Below are positions 8,089-16,013 of a stretch of 48,648 nt of DNA, one piece after another. The first letter of the stretch is position 1. Every line of letters begins with the position of its first letter. The notes under the pieces are model-generated. The model ran no database searches. It was not told the origin of the DNA and worked only from the letters and a program-made list of their open reading frames with translations. A program made the position numbers and the translations under genes. The DNA comes from Verrucomicrobiota bacterium (GTDB taxonomy: Bacteria > Verrucomicrobiota > Verrucomicrobiia > Opitutales > Seribacteraceae): NCBI GenBank assembly GCA_028343845.1, contig JAOLZO010000018.1, positions 1 through 48,648 on the forward strand, given 5' to 3'.

Positions 8089-9720
8089 GGTTCCCCGAAG
8101 GAAGCGTACCTTGGAACTTCCTTCCTCGTGAGGAAAAAACCACTGAAAGGGATAATTTGGAATGGCGTTGGAGAACTCGAGTGCCGAGGTTTCGTCCTGC
8201 CAGCGAGTCTCTAACAAAAGACCTGCCGAGCCATCTGGAAATTGCCAGAGCGCCCAACGATCTCCGGCCCACTGGCCGGAAACGGTCATCACGACGTGCC
8301 CTGAATTTTCACTGGCAAGAAAAGGCATCAAACCGCCAGTCCCAAGTACGTCCGTAAAATCAGGAGGAGTTTTAGTGAGGTCGTCGGCAAAGTCGCCAGG
8401 GACAGGATCGCGTTTCCAGAGATCGGAATCCCGGTGCCAGAGCGGGCGGAAGAATTCGATTGTGGTTGTCGGTGGTCGGCCAAGAACCAAATTCTCAAGG
8501 GGTCCCGTCGAACCGACTTTGAAATTAACGAAGTACGGACCGACCTCACCGGGGAGCGTATACCAACGGTTCAGCAAATCGGTCCCTTGCATCCATTTTC
8601 CCAGAGGGACGAATTCATTGGGCGGTGGAGCGGAGAGGGATATCCCCAAAGCCCTGGCATAGCGACGCACGACGACGTTCCTGGTTCCCTGAAGGAGCGA
8701 TTCCTTGGCTCGACGGGCGTCGTCGCTTTCCTCCGAGGCATCGGTCTTGCCAGGGGCGAGCTTCGCCAAGCCCTGACGTATCAAGGCATCCGCAATGGCT
8801 CCGACCAACTCTAGACGGACATAGGGCTGATCGATTGGAACAGCATCGAGCAAAACGACCCGCTTTCCCGAACTGTCTGAAGCGGCGACTCGCTGAGCGA
8901 ATTCAAACCCCGCCAGGGCATCAATCCAATCGGCCTCTTCAGGAAGCACGCCGAGTAATTGAAAGGCTTGAGTCCGAGCGTCCCGACTCTCCTTTGGATA
9001 GGTCGCCTCCAATTCTCCTCGGACAAGCTGGGCAAAAGCCTCGACCGAAACGCGATCGACCTCGATAGAAGGGACAGGATTTCGACCCAAAATCTCAGCG
9101 ATTTCCCGAACCAGGTCAGCCGGGACTACTGGGGAGAGGGGTGCCGTCCCCTGTCCCGCCTGGTGTCCTGCAGGTGTTCCATGACCAGGCGCTCGCTTGG
9201 GGGCATCGCCTTTATGGGCGGTAACGACAGCATTCTCAATAGAGTAAATGAAGCCCTGCTCCTTCCCTTCATGAACACTTTCCGGCAAAGAGATCCGAAA
9301 GGTACCAGTTACGTAAGATGGTTCTTCGATAAAGGGATACGTCTGCTCAGGTTCATCATCCCTGCCTTGAGTTACGTAAACGACCTGCCTGAGGTTGGGT
9401 GGACTGCAAAAGTTGCACCCGACGTAACTCGGCACCATCTGGCAGCGAACCATGTCTTCCAAGCTGTCAAAGGGAGCCATAAAGCCGACCATGCTGACTC
9501 TTTGACCATTAAGCTTCTTTAGGGACTCGGGGAATTCGAGCGTCATGTCGATAAGATCGACCGGACGTGCTTCGCCGAGCAGAGGAAAACCAATCACGGG
9601 CAGAGATTCGGATGGGGCTTTGGTGTTTGTCGTATTCCCCTCTACTTCGAATTCTTTATGAGGAGCGTTGTCACAACCGAATAGAATAAGAAGTACGAAA
9701 AATGTAGTTAGCGCTTTCAT
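8047..9720 (-). CDS. DUF3299-containing lipoprotein (zrgD-like position)
   Basis: A 557-residue lipoprotein. The ATG at 9720 is preferred over a TTG two codons upstream; it gives a short leader ending in a lipobox (LILFGCDN). Residues about 35-165 match the DUF3299 pattern: RVSMVGFMAPF, then VPSYVGCNFCSPPNLRQVVYV with a C-x-x-C pair, then SYVTGTFRI. A His/Gly/Pro-rich linker (APGHGTPAGHQAG) follows, and then about 350 residues I cannot assign, ending in FQWFFPHEEG. DUF3299 proteins occur next to LolD/FtsX-type ABC genes in metal-linked operons such as zrgABCDE of Vibrio cholerae. Here it is the last gene of a four-gene minus-strand operon, 23 bases after the permease. A metal-handling role is inferred from this context; the long C-terminal extension is unusual for the domain. 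Confidence 0.8.
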   Translation of the reverse strand: MKALTTFFVLLILFGCDNAPHKEFEVEGNTTNTKAPSESLPVIGFPLLGEARPVDLIDMTLEFPESLKKLNGQRVSMVGFMAPFDSLEDMVRCQMVPSYVGCNFCSPPNLRQVVYVTQGRDDEPEQTYPFIEEPSYVTGTFRISLPESVHEGKEQGFIYSIENAVVTAHKGDAPKRAPGHGTPAGHQAGQGTAPLSPVVPADLVREIAEILGRNPVPSIEVDRVSVEAFAQLVRGELEATYPKESRDARTQAFQLLGVLPEEADWIDALAGFEFAQRVAASDSSGKRVVLLDAVPIDQPYVRLELVGAIADALIRQGLAKLAPGKTDASEESDDARRAKESLLQGTRNVVVRRYARALGISLSAPPPNEFVPLGKWMQGTDLLNRWYTLPGEVGPYFVNFKVGSTGPLENLVLGRPPTTTIEFFRPLWHRDSDLWKRDPVPGDFADDLTKTPPDFTDVLGTGGLMPFLASENSGHVVMTVSGQWAGDRWALWQFPDGSAGLLLETRWQDETSALEFSNAIPNYPFQWFFPHEEGSSKVRFLRGTSPAALLRMIPSNE

Positions 9721-9743
9721 AAGCAAAAGGGCAGAAAATTGTT

Positions 9744-10988
9744 TTAGTCGGTAAGGTGAAGGTCGTCAATGGGTGTGCGCCGGTAGCAGGATATCGAAGG
9801 GAAAAATGAGGACAAGGAACCACAAAGACCCATTATTCCAAGAGCAACCAACTCCGCAGAAGGCATGCGCCATGGGTCAAGAACCAATCCAGTGGCATCC
9901 CTGAACGGACCGGCAGAGAGAGCAAGTCCTCCGTGGCCTATAAGTAACCCCAAAAGAATTCCGCCCCCGGTAAGGAGTAATCCTTCGGCAAAGACAAGGG
10001 ATGCGACTTCTCCCCTCAGAGCTCCGAGACTACGAAGAATTGCGATGTCTCGTCGTCGTCGTTCGGCAGCCTGATAAAGCGTTACGAGGACTGTAAGGCA
10101 GGAGACTGCCACGACTGCGGCAGCAACAAACAGGAGAGCCCGCTGGACAGGGCCGATGATTCCCCGTTGGAAACGAAGAATCTCGTTAATCGGAACCGCG
10201 GCGATACCATCAGTTTCTTTCCGGACCTCGTCCGCCATCCAAAGACGCAAGCCAGGCGTCTTGAGCCTGATTAGAATCGCGGTGGCCTCCCGTTCCTTTC
10301 GACCTTCAAGCAGAGCCGAACCCTGAATGGAGGCGTGAAGCCGGTCCTCAGTCTCGTGGATTTCCCAAACCGATGCGAGAGTACCGAAAATAGCCCGATC
10401 CTGTGCCGTTCCAGTAGGAGCGAGAATACCACTGACTCGGTAAGGAAAATCACGATGCACTTCGGCTCCGGGGACCTCTACGAGCCCATGGGTACCGAAA
10501 AAAGAATCCCCCACCCCAAGCCCGCTTGAAGAGGCGACCTGGCTTCCCAGCACGACTTCGAATCGGTCTTTGAATTCCTGCCCATCTGCAAACCTGAAGA
10601 AGGGCTCGCCATTCCGGTCAGGCAGGTCGAAAAAGTGCGACTCGGTACCAACAATACGATAACCGGAATAATTATCCCCGAGTCCAATGGGCGCTGCCCA
10701 GAGAATTCGGGAATCGCGCTTCATCCGCTCGTAAACGGAATAAGGCAAGTTCCCAGTCGGGGAGTCTAAATGATAGACGCTGGAAAGCACAAGTTGGAGA
10801 GGGCTTCCCTTGCCTCCCGCTACCAAGTCGTAGAGTCCCGCATCTCTCGAAAGAGCTCGCTCGGACTCGTGGCGCAGAGCAAGAACCGCACAGACAAGAG
10901 CCACTCCAAGTGCAATACCGGCAACTGTAAGTAAAGAAACCAGCCAACGGAACCTCAAATAGCGCCAAGCCATTGCGAGAAAGCTCAT
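9744..10988 (-). CDS. ABC transporter permease, FtsX/LolC-like
   Basis: A 414-residue inner-membrane permease. The start at 10988 is chosen because its ATG overlaps the stop of the ATPase gene (ATGA on the minus strand). Topology fits the FtsX/MacB/LolC type: one N-terminal membrane segment (WLVSLLTVAGIALGVALVCAVLAL), a large periplasmic domain of about 240 residues, then three C-terminal membrane segments (ALLFVAAAVVAVSCLTVLVT; FAEGLLLTGGGILLGLLIG; VALGIMGLCGSL). The RRRDIAILRSLGALR stretch after the second segment is the usual coupling region. Such permeases act in lipoprotein release, efflux or metal-linked systems rather than classic solute import. It works with the adjacent ATPase. Confidence 0.9.
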   Translation of the reverse strand: MSFLAMAWRYLRFRWLVSLLTVAGIALGVALVCAVLALRHESERALSRDAGLYDLVAGGKGSPLQLVLSSVYHLDSPTGNLPYSVYERMKRDSRILWAAPIGLGDNYSGYRIVGTESHFFDLPDRNGEPFFRFADGQEFKDRFEVVLGSQVASSSGLGVGDSFFGTHGLVEVPGAEVHRDFPYRVSGILAPTGTAQDRAIFGTLASVWEIHETEDRLHASIQGSALLEGRKEREATAILIRLKTPGLRLWMADEVRKETDGIAAVPINEILRFQRGIIGPVQRALLFVAAAVVAVSCLTVLVTLYQAAERRRRDIAILRSLGALRGEVASLVFAEGLLLTGGGILLGLLIGHGGLALSAGPFRDATGLVLDPWRMPSAELVALGIMGLCGSLSSFFPSISCYRRTPIDDLHLTD

Positions 10989-11686
10989 TTGGGCGGTCCC
11001 CCCGGAGCGGTTGCCTTCATGCCAGATTGGACAAGCCCTGAACAATCAAAGGACCGCGGTAATTTCGAGGCGAGGCTTAAGTCATGAGTGACCATAAGGA
11101 GGGTACGCCCATCCTCTTCAGCAACCTTGCAAAGCAGTTCGAAAATCTCCTTTCCGGTATCCGGATCCAGGGAGCCGGTCGGCTCGTCGGCAAGCAGGAT
11201 AGAGGCACCCCCGGCTATAGCTCGGGCGATAGCTACGCGTTGTCGTTCTCCAACCGAAAGCTGATCAGGTCTGGAATGAAGACGATCGCCCAATCCAACC
11301 CGATGGAGGACTTCAGTTGCCTGCTTAAAGACATTCGAACGCTTGCGACTGCCAAACCGCAGCCCAATGGAAACATTCTCAATTGCGGTGAACGGAGCGA
11401 GGAGATGGAAGGTTTGGAACACCATTCCACAATGGGCACCCCGATGCTTGTCGAGCTGTGCGGGCCTCAAGGTAGCAAGGTCAACACCGGCCACCGTCAC
11501 CTCGCCAATATCGGTGCGGCGCAAGCCAGCGACGAGATTCAGCAGGGTGCTCTTTCCGCAACCGCTCGGTCCAGTCAAAGCGACTGCTTCTCCGGCTACG
11601 ACCTCGAAGGAAGGGAGATCAAATTGGACGGAGGAAGTCCCACCCTCCTTTCCAAGGCGCAGGGAAACCTTGTTCAATCGGATCAT
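10985..11686 (-). CDS. ABC transporter ATP-binding protein, LolD/MacB-like
   Basis: A 233-residue nucleotide-binding subunit. The ATG at 11686 is preferred: it gives the usual opening MIRLNKVSLRLG, while the open frame back to 11758 would overlap the upstream gene. Walker A is GPSGCGKS (39-46), the Q-loop lies in MVFQTFHLL, the ABC signature is LSVGERQR, Walker B is ILLADEPTG, and the switch His is in MVTHDLS. Size and sequence fit the LolD/MacB/FtsE class, which pairs with FtsX-type permeases. It lies 10 bases after the lipoprotein gene and overlaps the permease by four bases, so the ABC pair is co-translated. Confidence 0.94.
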   Translation of the reverse strand: MIRLNKVSLRLGKEGGTSSVQFDLPSFEVVAGEAVALTGPSGCGKSTLLNLVAGLRRTDIGEVTVAGVDLATLRPAQLDKHRGAHCGMVFQTFHLLAPFTAIENVSIGLRFGSRKRSNVFKQATEVLHRVGLGDRLHSRPDQLSVGERQRVAIARAIAGGASILLADEPTGSLDPDTGKEIFELLCKVAEEDGRTLLMVTHDLSLASKLPRSFDCSGLVQSGMKATAPGGPPK

Positions 11687-11696
11687 CAAAAAGTGA

Positions 11697-12563
11697 CTAT
11701 TCGGCTTTTTCGCGATGAACGTGCGGACGAAGAACGAACAATCCGGTTGTTGCTCCATCGAAGCTTAGCTCTGCCTTGGCTGCAAAATCCGCTCCCATCA
11801 ACCAGGATGCGTCAACCCCCGTATCAGCAGGAAATACGAAGTAGTCCGTGGTTTCCTCGAAAATGGTGGACTCCCCAGACTCGTCCTCGTTGCGCTCGCG
11901 GTCTCGCACCGCAAGGGTGACCGTCTTGCCCTCGCCGGGAAAGGCCAAGGTCAGGTTGGCATCAAGAGGAAGCCTCCACGGCTCACCCCCACGGCCTCCG
12001 TGCTTGAGCCAGACTTCCAAATCACCGGCGTCGTCATGAAGCTTGATCTCGATGGTGCCCGTCTGTTTGCCCTCATTGTCGAAAACGGGGAAGATAAACC
12101 CACTGTTCGGCCCCTCGTTTGCGTGGATATGGGGCATCCCGGCGGCTTCGATCAATTTCGCTATGACCGGGTGCAATCCAAGCACTAGATCAGCCAGAGA
12201 ATCGTCATCCAGCCCTTCCTTCTCAAGACCGACGATGAGGTTTTTTAGATCTCCCAAAATCAATTCGACTTCTTTTCGATCGGCTACGTTGGAGGGAACG
12301 CTGGCGTTCTTAACGGCTTTACCTGCCTCAAGAAGGTCCGGAAGAAATTCGCGAACGGCAGGCAAATCCTCCACTCGGACATAACCATCAGCCCGAAAGG
12401 CAACATCATCAAAGCGAGTGATTTCTGGCCAGGAAACCTCATCCTCGGTCGATTCCTCAACACCGCGTTCGCAGGAAGCAAAGAAACAGGCGAAAATCAG
12501 GAAGAAAGAATACTGAAACTTCGTACCAAACAAGGCGGGGATCTTATTGCAAGTCATTTGCAT
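11697..12563 (-). CDS. Lipoprotein with His-containing beta domain (zrgA-like position)
   Basis: About 288 residues. Possible starts are a GTG at 12575 and ATGs at 12563 and 12557; either ATG gives a short leader (FSFFLIF-like core, read as YSFFLIFACFFASC) ending in a lipobox. The mature part has a helical region (about 45-135, DLPAVREFLPDLLEAGKAV) and a beta-rich domain beginning at GMPHIHANEG, with a conserved-looking core LHDDAGDLEVWLKHGGRGG, an acidic RNEDESGE stretch, and a final PHVH. The HIH, KHGG and PHVH histidines could bind a metal. It is not clearly DUF2796 (ZrgA), but it occupies the same first position in a lipoprotein-ATPase-permease-DUF3299 operon. A periplasmic metal-binding role is inferred; the family itself I cannot name. 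Confidence 0.72.
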   Translation of the reverse strand: MQMTCNKIPALFGTKFQYSFFLIFACFFASCERGVEESTEDEVSWPEITRFDDVAFRADGYVRVEDLPAVREFLPDLLEAGKAVKNASVPSNVADRKEVELILGDLKNLIVGLEKEGLDDDSLADLVLGLHPVIAKLIEAAGMPHIHANEGPNSGFIFPVFDNEGKQTGTIEIKLHDDAGDLEVWLKHGGRGGEPWRLPLDANLTLAFPGEGKTVTLAVRDRERNEDESGESTIFEETTDYFVFPADTGVDASWLMGADFAAKAELSFDGATTGLFVLRPHVHREKAE

Positions 12564-12620
12564 TAAGCATTGCACTTATGCCATGTATGGTCAATTGTAT
12601 TTAGTCCTTTTAGACATGTA
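12544..12620. promoter_or_regulatory. Divergent promoter region with TTGCA half-sites
   Basis: The short gap between the minus-strand metal operon and the plus-strand FAD oxidoreductase must hold both promoters. It contains an inverted repeat TGCAA-N5-TTGCA (12548-12562) and another TTGCA at about 12570-12574, overlapping the possible starts of the lipoprotein gene. Neither a Zur box nor an ArsR box could be recognised by eye. The repeat may be an operator shared by the two divergent transcripts. Confidence 0.35.
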
Positions 12621-13824
12621 TTTTACAACTAAAAACAAACACGTGGGAACTAATCGGGCAAGCGTTCTCATCGTTGGGGCCGGTCCGGCAGGATTAGGCG
12701 TAGCCATTGCATTGAAGAAAGCCGGCATTGAGGACATGCTTATCATCGACGCTCGGGAAATCGGCGCATCCTTTCTTAATTGGCCTCGGCAGATGTCCTT
12801 GCTGACACCTTCCTTCCATTCCAATTCCTTCGGTCTGACCGATCTTAATTCGATCGATCCCGAGACCTCGCCTGCCGATTTCTTACGTACCCAGCATCCC
12901 ACTGGAATCCAATACGCAAAGTACCTGCGGGCGGTAGCCGAATATCATAAATTACCCGTACGGACAGGCATTCGGGTCAGTGCGTTGAATAAACAAGACG
13001 ACCAATTCATCGCGTCCACTAATAAGGGAGAGTTCTACGCCGATACCGTGATTTGGGCGAGCGGTCAGTTCTTCACCCCCCGCGATCATGCTTTCCCGGG
13101 AGCGGATCTTGCCCTGCATTCTTCGAAAGTCCACAATTGGAATGATCTTGAAGGGGATGACTTCAGTGTCATCGGGGGTTACGAAAGCGGAGTTGACGCA
13201 GCGTTAAACCTCGTCGATCTAGGGAAATCGGTATGTCTGCATTCAAGAGGAGAGCCGTGGTCATCCGACCACCCCGATCCTTCCCGCTCTCTAAGTCCAC
13301 GGACATTGGATCGCCTCCGGGAAGTTCTCCAATCCCCTGAGAAGACCAAGAATCTCAATCTTTACAAAAACTCAGACATCGTCAAAATTGAAGAAAACAA
13401 GGGATGGTGGATACTCTTGGATCAGGATGAGATTCCGTCTGTTTCCCATACCCGCCCCATCCTTGCCAATGGGTTTCAGTCCGGGCTTGGTCTAGTAGAA
13501 TCACTCTTCGAGCAAGATGAGAACGATCTTCCCGTTTTTACCGAGGAGGCGGATGAGTCTTCGATTACCCCTGGACTGTTCTACTCTGGACCTGCTCTGG
13601 TTCATCGCAATTCCTTGTTTTGCTTCATCTACAAGTTTCGAGCCCGCTTTGGTGTCATTGCCCATGAGATCGCCACCCGTTTAGGGATGCCGAAAGTCGA
13701 CGAAAAACTCATGTCTTACCTGAAGGCCGGGTTCATGAATACCGACCTTGAATGTTGTACCGAGTGCGAGTGCGCCATCACACCTGCCGACGCAGCGCCC
13801 GAGCCAAAGGCTTTCTCTCCATGA
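12616..13824 (+). CDS. FAD/NAD(P)-binding oxidoreductase with C-terminal cysteine-rich tail
   Basis: A 402-residue flavoprotein. The ATG at 12616 is taken as the start because it sits shortly before the first Rossmann motif, VLIVGAGPAGLG (GxGxxG at 21-26); in-frame starts at 12583 and 12547 are also possible. The conserved SFLNWPRQMSLLTPSFHSNSF segment and a second dinucleotide motif, VIGGYESGVDAAL (about 190), fit the large family of NAD(P)/FAD oxidoreductases that includes YpdA-like, CzcO-like and ArsO-like proteins. The C-terminus carries ECCTECECA, four cysteines in six residues, which could bind a soft metal or metalloid. It overlaps the transporter gene by four bases (ATGA at 13821-13824). 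Together they suggest thiol-linked handling of arsenic or another toxic anion; this is inferred from context only. Confidence 0.82.
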   Translation: MYFTTKNKHVGTNRASVLIVGAGPAGLGVAIALKKAGIEDMLIIDAREIGASFLNWPRQMSLLTPSFHSNSFGLTDLNSIDPETSPADFLRTQHPTGIQYAKYLRAVAEYHKLPVRTGIRVSALNKQDDQFIASTNKGEFYADTVIWASGQFFTPRDHAFPGADLALHSSKVHNWNDLEGDDFSVIGGYESGVDAALNLVDLGKSVCLHSRGEPWSSDHPDPSRSLSPRTLDRLREVLQSPEKTKNLNLYKNSDIVKIEENKGWWILLDQDEIPSVSHTRPILANGFQSGLGLVESLFEQDENDLPVFTEEADESSITPGLFYSGPALVHRNSLFCFIYKFRARFGVIAHEIATRLGMPKVDEKLMSYLKAGFMNTDLECCTECECAITPADAAPEPKAFSP

Positions 13825-14810
13825 ACGGAAGCGGGAACACCACTACGCTCCTTCTTCCTTTTGCAATCATTCTTGGACTTGTCATCGGGCATTTCCTCCC
13901 CACCGCCGGTGAGACACTTGATGCCTTCATTGATCCTTTAGTGCTGGGTCTCCTAGCCCTGCTGTTTTTCGAGGTCCGTTTCGCTCCCCTTCGCGAAGCC
14001 TCACGCCACCTTGGCTTTCTATCGATTGCTTGGGTAACCAACTTCATCCTCATCCCCATTCTCGGATGGGGTATCGCCTCGCTTTTTTTCGGTCAGGAAC
14101 CGGCCCTCTTTGCCGGCTTGTTGCTTTACTTTCTCTTTCCATGTACGGATTGGTTTCTCGCCTTCACCCGTATCGCAAAAGGAGACGTCGCCTTAGGTTC
14201 CGTTCTGATTCCGATCAACCTCATTTCCCAACTCCTGCTCTTTCCCATCTACCTCTCTCTTTTCATCGGCTTGCAGACGACCTTTGACCTGCTCGGAATG
14301 TGGGGAACCTTGGTTCGATGGTTTCTCTTCCCCTTCCTTGGGGCGATGCTCCTCCGACGCATTCTCTCAAAAGCTTTGCCGACTGCTCGCTTTGAGCGCG
14401 TTACCAACCTTCCGGGTTCTATCGTTCCATGGCTGCTTTCTGCCCTGGTGCTTTGCATTTTTTCCAGTCATGCCTCTCAATTGACCGCGCACCCTGGTGC
14501 CTTTCCCTTGATCCTACTGGCGGTCTTCCTTTTTTTCGTGCTAACCTGGATATTGGGTCAACTGCTTGCATTACGCTTCCGTCTCGCTCAACCGCAGCGC
14601 GTCCTTTTGGCCATGACCACAACCGCCCGCAACTCGCCATTGATGCTAGGGCTTGCAACCATCGCCCTTCCGAACCAACCTCTCGTCTATGCTGCCCTGA
14701 TCATCGGAATGCTCGTCGAATTCCCGCACCTCACGATCATTTCCCGCCTTCTTTTGAGAAAAGACACACGAATAAAGACCTCTCCAAGCAACCCAATAAC
14801 TAGCATCTAA
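13821..14810 (+). CDS. ACR3/BASS-family membrane transporter (arsenite-type exporter candidate)
   Basis: A 329-residue integral membrane protein with about ten hydrophobic segments. The start at 13821 overlaps the oxidoreductase stop (ATGA); the frame is open back to 13752 inside the upstream gene. The sequence fits the bile acid:sodium symporter/ACR3 fold: PFAIILGLVIGHFLP at the N-terminus, then LYFLFPCTDWFLAFTRIAKGDVALG, where the Cys in PCTDW matches the position of the conserved cysteine in ACR3 arsenite exporters, and a late MTTTARNSPLMLGLATIALP segment like the conserved BASS asparagine region. Arsenite export is plausible, but other BASS substrates are possible. No arsR or arsC gene is visible nearby. 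Confidence 0.8.
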   Translation: MNGSGNTTTLLLPFAIILGLVIGHFLPTAGETLDAFIDPLVLGLLALLFFEVRFAPLREASRHLGFLSIAWVTNFILIPILGWGIASLFFGQEPALFAGLLLYFLFPCTDWFLAFTRIAKGDVALGSVLIPINLISQLLLFPIYLSLFIGLQTTFDLLGMWGTLVRWFLFPFLGAMLLRRILSKALPTARFERVTNLPGSIVPWLLSALVLCIFSSHASQLTAHPGAFPLILLAVFLFFVLTWILGQLLALRFRLAQPQRVLLAMTTTARNSPLMLGLATIALPNQPLVYAALIIGMLVEFPHLTIISRLLLRKDTRIKTSPSNPITSI

Positions 14811-14979
14811 ATCTATTATGCCTGACAGCCATCTAGCGCAGAACCCGATGCTCTTGAGAGAAAAGGTGCCCAGTCCCCTCAACTGCAAATTTTTTCTCTA
14901 TTGATTCTATAATTAATACTTCACAATCGAGAATGCTTTTTTTAATACATGTATGTCACCCTTACCTAAACCCAAACTT
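14811..14979. other. Intergenic region before the ThuA gene
   Basis: This 169-base gap holds no gene that I can support. An agagaaaa / ttttctct pair (about 14854-14903) could form a weak long-loop stem after the transporter gene. An AT-rich stretch (TATAATTAAT at about 14908-14918) may hold the ThuA promoter. Confidence 0.4.
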
Positions 14980-15831
14980 ATGAAACAACTATCGCGCACT
15001 CTTCTCTTCACCGCACTTGTAGCCTTTGCTTTTTCTTCTTTCGCCTTTGCCGCGAACAAGAAAGTCGTCTTCCTCGCCGACCGGGGTAAAAACTCCAAGA
15101 CCCATGCCCACGAGAGCGGAAACGAACTTCTCGCCAAGGCTCTCGAAGAGAGCAAACTCGGTTTCGAAACCTCTCTGCACAAGGGCTGGCCGACCGATGC
15201 CAAGGCATTCGATGGCGCTGATTGCGTAGTCATCTTTTGCAACGGTGGCAAGGGTCACCTCGTAATGAAGCACCTCGACCAGTTCGAAAAGCTCATCAAC
15301 AAGGGCGTCGGTTTTGTTTTCATGCACTATGCCGTGGAGGTGCCAATCGGACGCTCCGGTGACCTGATGCTCAAAGCCATGGGTGGCTATTTCGAGACTC
15401 ATTGGTCGGTCAACCCCCACTGGACGGCCGAGGTTAAGTCGCTTCCTAAGCACCCAATCACCCGCGGAGTGAAGCCTTTCACTCAAAAAGACGAGTGGTA
15501 CTACCACATGCGCTTTCAGCCGGACATGAAGGGAGTTACACCCATCATCTCGGCTCATCCTCCGAAAAGCACCATGGACCGCAAGGATGGTCCTCACTCC
15601 AATAACCCGCACGTACGCAAATCAATGGCGGCCGGAGAAATCCAACACATCGGTTGGGCTTATGAGCGCCCCGATGGCAAAAGCCGTGGGTTCGGAACTA
15701 CGGGAGGACACTACCACGAGACTTGGGGAAGCGATGATTGGCGCACACTTATCCTCAATGCAATCGCCTGGACGTCCGGAGTCGAAGTCCCCAAGAAAGG
15801 CGTGCCATCGAAAGCGGTAGCGATCAAGTAG
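14980..15831 (+). CDS. Secreted ThuA-domain protein
   Basis: A 283-residue exported protein. The ATG at 14980 is preferred over 14953 because it starts a clean signal peptide (KQLSRTLLFTALVAFAFSSFAFA, then ANKKVVF). The mature part matches the ThuA-like fold, related to class I glutamine amidotransferases and often found with sugar-processing enzymes in this phylum group: VVFLADRG, ADCVVIFCNGGKGH, GVGFVFMHYAVEVP, HPITRGVKPF, DEWYYHMRF and a C-terminal GGHYHETWG. Reactions of ThuA proteins are mostly unproven; a role in trehalose or other sugar utilisation is known only by genetics. It seems to start its own transcript. Confidence 0.87.
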   Translation: MKQLSRTLLFTALVAFAFSSFAFAANKKVVFLADRGKNSKTHAHESGNELLAKALEESKLGFETSLHKGWPTDAKAFDGADCVVIFCNGGKGHLVMKHLDQFEKLINKGVGFVFMHYAVEVPIGRSGDLMLKAMGGYFETHWSVNPHWTAEVKSLPKHPITRGVKPFTQKDEWYYHMRFQPDMKGVTPIISAHPPKSTMDRKDGPHSNNPHVRKSMAAGEIQHIGWAYERPDGKSRGFGTTGGHYHETWGSDDWRTLILNAIAWTSGVEVPKKGVPSKAVAIK

Positions 15832-15994
15832 CTTTGCCCTCGCATCGACCCATCAACTTTTTCAGGAAACGCTTATCCGCGGAACGGAATGGGCCGCTAC
15901 CGGAAAAGTCACTTTCCCTCCGATCACTGACGCTGAGCTACCCGTTGAACAAGCGGTCTATCGAGACGTCAAGGACATCAAGCCCCTGAAATAA
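15821..15994 (+). pseudogene. C-terminal remnant of a second ThuA-like protein
   Basis: Right after the ThuA gene, in another frame, an open stretch without a start codon encodes ETLIRGTEWAATGKVTFP, then ITDAELPVEQAVYRDVKD, ending in IKPLK and TAA at 15992-15994. The RGTEWAATG core resembles the C-terminal end of ThuA-type proteins, where the upstream gene has NAIAWTSG. It looks like the last 45 residues of a former paralogue whose front part was lost, or a frame-shifted tail. It is not translated from a start codon of its own. Confidence 0.5.
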
Positions 15995-16013
15995 CGAACC
16001 TGTCAAAGTCTTC

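Noticed and set aside
8162-9522. Plus-strand ORFs opposite the DUF3299 gene
   Set aside because: Arg/Ser/Pro-rich composition typical of antisense frames; the minus-strand frame has a lipobox and DUF3299 motifs.
10985-10988. MacB-type macrolide efflux as function of the ABC genes
   Set aside because: No MacA-like membrane fusion gene is nearby, and the neighbouring DUF3299 gene points to the zrg-like arrangement instead.
14854-14903. Possible terminator (agagaaaa / ttttctct)
   Set aside because: The loop is about 30 bases and the stem is AT-only, so a functional rho-independent terminator is unlikely.
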